Source of the DNA: Ciona intestinalis
Lineage: Eukaryota; Chordata; Ascidiacea; Phlebobranchia; Cionidae
Reading direction: 5' to 3'
NCBI RefSeq assembly: GCF_000224145.3
Contig: NC_020167.2
Location: 5,811,365 to 5,875,364, forward strand
DNA: 64,000 bases
Of the stretch, positions 60,287 to 64,000 are shown piece by piece. The notes beneath the pieces are model-generated. The model did no database searches and had not been told where the DNA came from. It saw only the letters and a list, made by a program, of their open reading frames with translations. Both the position numbers and the translations under genes were made by a program. The first letter of the stretch is position 1, and each line of letters starts with the position of its first letter.

Positions 60287-60929
60287 ATTATTTATTAACC
60301 ATTGGGTTTATATCAGAATAGCGCATTTCAGTTTAAACACGACGTGAATCCCACGCCGTACACTTAAAAGATATACCAATAAATATTTCACAACTTTAGG
60401 TCGCTCAAATATGCTTATGTTATCTAGGTTGAGATAATTTGTTGCCTCACAGTGAATAAAAAAATATAACCCTATTAACAGTACCGTATATACTCATACC
60501 ATAATGAGACTGCATAATCCAGAGTTGGTCGAAAAACAGCGACTAAACCTGTATTGTACACAATTCAGTTAACTCATTGAACCTTTCAAAAAACTCTCAT
60601 TTTACACCGAAATGTTGCGTCAAATATCTGATATACGTCACCAAAATAAGACTTCCTGTGCATAACTGAATCTTAGCAGCAGAAACAATCGTGGTTTCCA
60701 TAGCTTCAAGAACCGAGACAGGAAGAACACACGTAACAGTAGCCAGTATTAGATCACTTTTATAAAGTCTGCGCATTTGACAGTCAATTCTTGATACATT
60801 TAGTAAGTTAGTAACTGGGCATAAAATGAGTTTAGTTTGTGTTTACGTTAAGAGTGCATCAAACTTAAAATCCGTTATTAATCAACTTGCTTGTATTGGG
60901 TGTATTTAACGCACACTTGTGTTACAGCT

Positions 60930-61070
60930 GAAATTGGACAGTGAGCATGAGGTGTATAAATACACTCATATTATAGTTAAGTGCGACAATAAGCATGAGG
61001 TGTTTAAACACGCATTCGTATTATAGCTAAAGTAGGACATATTTAGGCATGAGGTGTATAAATACACCAA
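60930..61070. repeat. Short tandem repeat, three units of about 50 bp
   Basis: GCATGAGGTGTATAAATACA-like segments at 60944, 60993 and 61047 (one unit has GTTTAAACAC). It resembles the middle of the SINE tail. Confidence 0.75.
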
Positions 61071-61494
61071 GTATAGACGTTTGGCCTTAAAAAAACACCA
61101 CTATATACTAATTAGTGAACAGCAGATTGTAAACGGCTTCGATATTCATGAAGTGCTGTGTATAACATATAGATAATAATACAACGTCGAAATTCACAGA
61201 GAACCAATTAAATGTGGCTTCTGGTATTGATCTTACAGCTTCGGTTCCTAGAGGTTTTTGCAGGTAAGTCGTAATCCATGCAAACATTAAATGCACCATA
61301 AGGAGCTGGTTGCTGTACGTGAAAATACTCAAGCCTAAATGTCTTGTGTTCAGAAATCGTGATATAATCATATTGCCCAAGAGCGAACGTGAGATGTAAC
61401 ATCCATAGTTCGGTTTATGAAACACATTTTGTAATTTTAAGGCGTATGAAGTCTTGTCTAGTGTGTAAACAGTAATTGTTGACATTAAAACGAC

Positions 61495-61775
61495 ATGTAA
61501 CTTATTTATCCTCGCGTGGCTATAGCCAACGACAATCTTTTTAACACCGGGACATTCTGTTTGAGTTTAACATAGCTACCTTAGCCGCTTACGAGCTACA
61601 GGTTAGTGTGAGCAAATCTTGTTTGAAATTTGTATTAATGTGTGGCTAACAATTTAGACAACTTCTAATGGACCATTGGCTTGGCGCCCCAATGGTAACA
61701 GTGGCGAGCCTCGAACTCTAACTTCTGGGTCATAGAGGCAGGGGCGCTTAACTATAGCTGTACCACGGTGCTGAA
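61495..61775 (-). mobile_element. tRNA-derived SINE, reverse orientation, near full length
   Basis: Tail at 61495-61620 (TTTATCCTCGCGTGGC), head at 61660-61775 with a reverse-complemented TATAGTTAAGCGCCCCTGCC-like segment. Confidence 0.78.
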
Positions 61776-61859
61776 CTAGGCGTTTTATAGATCTTGCGCT
61801 TGCTGCTTACAATACACTTTCAAGTAGTGAGAATGATTTTTGTTTTGTTTTTAAGTCAG

Positions 61860-62707
61860 ATACAACACTCTTGGGTGTTGGGGAGATACGGGAAATAGAG
61901 CAATTCCAACTTTAGAAAGAACCGATCCGACTCTTATGGACAATTACAAATCAAGAAGTGATGCTATCCTAAAGTGTGCACGAGTGGCTTTGGCTAGAAA
62001 CTACGAAGTATTTGCTGTACAGGTATGATTGCTATTATTCTACTAATCCATGGTAATGTGAAAATTCTAATACACATTGAGAGCAAACCAAAAGCACGAC
62101 AGGTTAACATGAAGGTTCGTTTGCACATACACAGGCAGCAGGCACTTATCAGGGTGGTTTTAAAGCACTCTACCTGATGGTCAATTTTATTCTGTGTATT
62201 TATCCGCGTCGTGGTGTTTGCGTGGATGCACGAATAAAGAATGTACTCATGGGACACTAGCACCCAGGTCTTATATATCCAAATCGTGTTTTAAATAATC
62301 AAGAACACTCTTTTTAGAATCGCAGGGCGACGGTTATATGGTTTTATGAATGTTCCTGTTTACTATACCAAATAGGATGGAAAAAGAGAATAAAATTATG
62401 TTCTATCTTAAATGAATATTATACTGTCTTATAAAAATGAAACGTAAACACGTTAGGTTTAGAGAACTGTTTTCTACACAATGTGAAATTAATTTTGCTT
62501 ACAGCACGGCGGTTGGTGTGCCGGGTCTGCTAACGCAAGGTCAACGTACAAGAAATACGGTAGTTCTACAGCTTGTGCAGCTGACGGGGAAGGCGGGCAA
62601 TGGGCAAATCAAGTCTACGAAATTATTGGTGATTTTGACTATATGTATTCATATTTTAACTGTCATACAAAGGTTTTTTTTAATTTAAAAGCATGTATGA
62701 AGCAGTA
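61860..62707 (+). CDS. Extracellular Cys-rich domain protein, 5' exons missing
   Basis: Two exons join in phase 0: 61860-62022 and one starting at 62505. The encoded domain reads GCWGDTGNRAIPTLE, YKSRSDAILKCARVALARNY, EVFAVQHGGWCAGSAN and CAADGEGGQWANQVYEI. Four Cys and several Trp are placed as in a small extracellular module I recall from marine invertebrate proteins, but I cannot name its family. The second exon either ends at a weak donor after 62628 or reads on to the TAG near 62707. The first exon begins in mid-codon, so a signal peptide exon must lie upstream. Confidence 0.65.
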
Positions 62708-63020
62708 GTAAGTAGGCCTATATACTTTCAAAACAGGAAACATAACAGTTGTTTTGCCCGAAAACACATTAATGCCTCTACGTTGATCAATAATTATAAA
62801 CCAAAGAATTCGTCGTATATTGCAATGTTAAAACAAGTTTTGTAAATGCGGATTGTAAACACAAATAAATTAGTTTTGGGTTGTGTTTTCTATGCACACG
62901 TTTAATAGGTATTAAAGTTGGGTGGGGTAACACGGGACATGTTTTCTTTCGAGATTTAAGTGCTAACGGTATCACATATGGGAGTGCTAATGATATCCCA
63001 TCATACGCCATAGCATTATA

Positions 63021-63344
63021 ATGGCGAAGACTAATCAACCATTGAATATTTATAACAACAACACAGTTCAAACGGTGTCTGGACAAACTGAAATAGAAGT
63101 AGCCTCAAACAAACAAGTGGCGTATTGGAACGTATTGTACAACACATGTTTGTCGGCTCCACCAATGAAAGTAAGTGCCACAGCGACACCAAGCGATCAA
63201 AATTCCCCGCATAGATTCAATGTTACCATCGTCGACATACAAAGATACAGCGTGCTTGTTGGATTGAAACGAACCGACCAAGATACGGGATGGGATAAAA
63301 TGCGAATAACAGTGAACTGGATTTTAAATGTACCAGACTTATAA
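63021..63344 (+). CDS. H-type lectin-like ORF, 107 residues
   Basis: Single open frame from ATG to TAA. The C-terminal half (APPMKVSATATPSD, RFNVTIVDIQRYSVLVGL, then ITVNWIL) resembles the beta-sandwich H-type lectin domain, which binds GalNAc. No signal peptide, and no acceptor in the right phase joins it to the Cys-rich exons upstream, so it may be a separate short gene, a last exon with an unseen acceptor, or a fragment. Lectin identity is a judgement by eye. Confidence 0.45.
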   Translation: MAKTNQPLNIYNNNTVQTVSGQTEIEVASNKQVAYWNVLYNTCLSAPPMKVSATATPSDQNSPHRFNVTIVDIQRYSVLVGLKRTDQDTGWDKMRITVNWILNVPDL

Positions 63345-64000
63345 CCTAATACCGTCTTTATCTTTGTACAACAGTATCTTCAAAACAATATTGCATCTAT
63401 AAACTACTGCATTTTCCCCCCTAATCAAAACACGTGATGGACGAACACGCTCTTATTTGTATGAGTTGTGGCCTTACTAGAGGAGTTCACTAATACTTGT
63501 ATATACGTTACATTGCTTTGCATATAGTATGGTGGGGGAAGACGGGGCACCTTTAGCACGAAAAATCTAAATATCCTGGTCTTGTTTTAAACAATTAGCA
63601 ACAGTCTATAGGAGTCGTGAGAATACGGTTTAATAATTCTTTGAATGTTCTTTGTTTACTACTAAATGGGACGAAAAAAAATAGAATAAAAATATGTCTT
63701 ATCTCCCCGCCCCCATCCTACTATAATACTTGGAAAATATGAAGCATCAAACTGTAAACCCGTGTGATCCAAAACTTTTGCGTCACTTCCTTTTCTTTTA
63801 ACTTTAATCATTATGACGTTTCAGTAAATCTGTGATGTACAATGTCGAAGCAACAACACAGCCTTCTAGAGATATCTACAGTTCTGGTATATATCTAGTA
63901 TAGGTCGTGGTAACAATGTCTTATTGAAATTAAACAAGGGTTGGTTGTAATGCTGTTAATATATAGAGAAACATCACCTGTTACTTAGTTTGTTATGTTC
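63345..64000. other. End of window, intergenic
   Basis: Apart from the MITE at 63523-63726 nothing is recognised. Confidence 0.5.
63523..63726 (+). mobile_element. MITE copy, near consensus
   Basis: ATAGTATGGTGGGGGAAGAC start, CTCCCCGCCCCCATCCTACT end. Confidence 0.88.

Larger units (their letters stand above)
59909..61859. other. Intergenic DNA between two plus-strand genes
   Basis: MITE at 60086-60286, a short tandem repeat at about 60930-61070 and a minus-oriented SINE at 61495-61775. A signal-peptide exon for the next gene may lie here but was not found. Confidence 0.5.

Noticed and set aside
61108-61485. 125-residue minus-strand ORF
   Set aside because: No recognisable family and composition like surrounding non-coding DNA.

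Overview
The window looks like nuclear DNA of a tunicate, most likely a Ciona species. It is AT-rich, with short exons split by small AT-rich introns and clean GT-AG splice sites. The proteins are deuterostome orthologues: a polycystin-1-like protein, SGSH, ZDHHC16 and GNPAT. Short dispersed repeats are dense, and one intron carries a 15-of-16 match to the Ciona spliced-leader sequence as I recall it. Three gaps of exactly 50 N (21214-21263, 35640-35689, 49655-49704) and one isolated N (39331) show a draft assembly. I spliced the genes by hand and checked that reading phase was kept at the junctions of every multi-exon model.

Left part (1-30.9 kb, all plus strand). The 3' portion of a polycystin-1-like receptor-channel gene fills 98-19912: 42 exons in one open frame, with REJ region, GPS cleavage site, PLAT domain and polycystin channel block. 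Next come SGSH (heparan N-sulfatase, two exons, 20549-23494), ZDHHC16 (palmitoyltransferase, seven exons, 23910-26955) and GNPAT (peroxisomal ether-lipid acyltransferase, three exons, 27715-30844).

Middle part (32.6-47.1 kb). An unrecognised 282-residue gene (plus, 32605-34664) is followed by a 63-bp minisatellite that runs into a gap. On the minus strand are an MPP8-like chromodomain gene (37641 to about 35833) and a complete Golgi-type carbohydrate sulfotransferase gene (six exons, 40981 to 38031). On the plus strand is a complete eight-exon gene for a secreted 473-residue FG-GAP/VCBS-repeat protein (42053-47060).

Right part (47.1-64 kb). A repeat-rich intergenic stretch contains a 1.2-kb duplication that meets exactly at a gap and is probably two alleles left unmerged. 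A CpG-rich region lies upstream of an unrecognised six-exon gene with a basic, nuclear-looking protein (55556-59908). The window ends with exons of an extracellular Cys-rich protein (61860-62707) and a small ORF resembling an H-type lectin (63021-63344).

Three repeat classes explain much of the non-coding DNA: a tRNA-derived SINE whose sense copies often end just before splice acceptors; a palindromic MITE of about 190 bp with about 20 copies, mostly right of 31 kb; and one fold-back element in SGSH intron 1 with 124-bp identical inverted repeats and 9-bp target duplications. The genes do not form a pathway. SGSH and the sulfotransferase both act on sulfated glycans, but in different compartments, and I infer no functional cluster.
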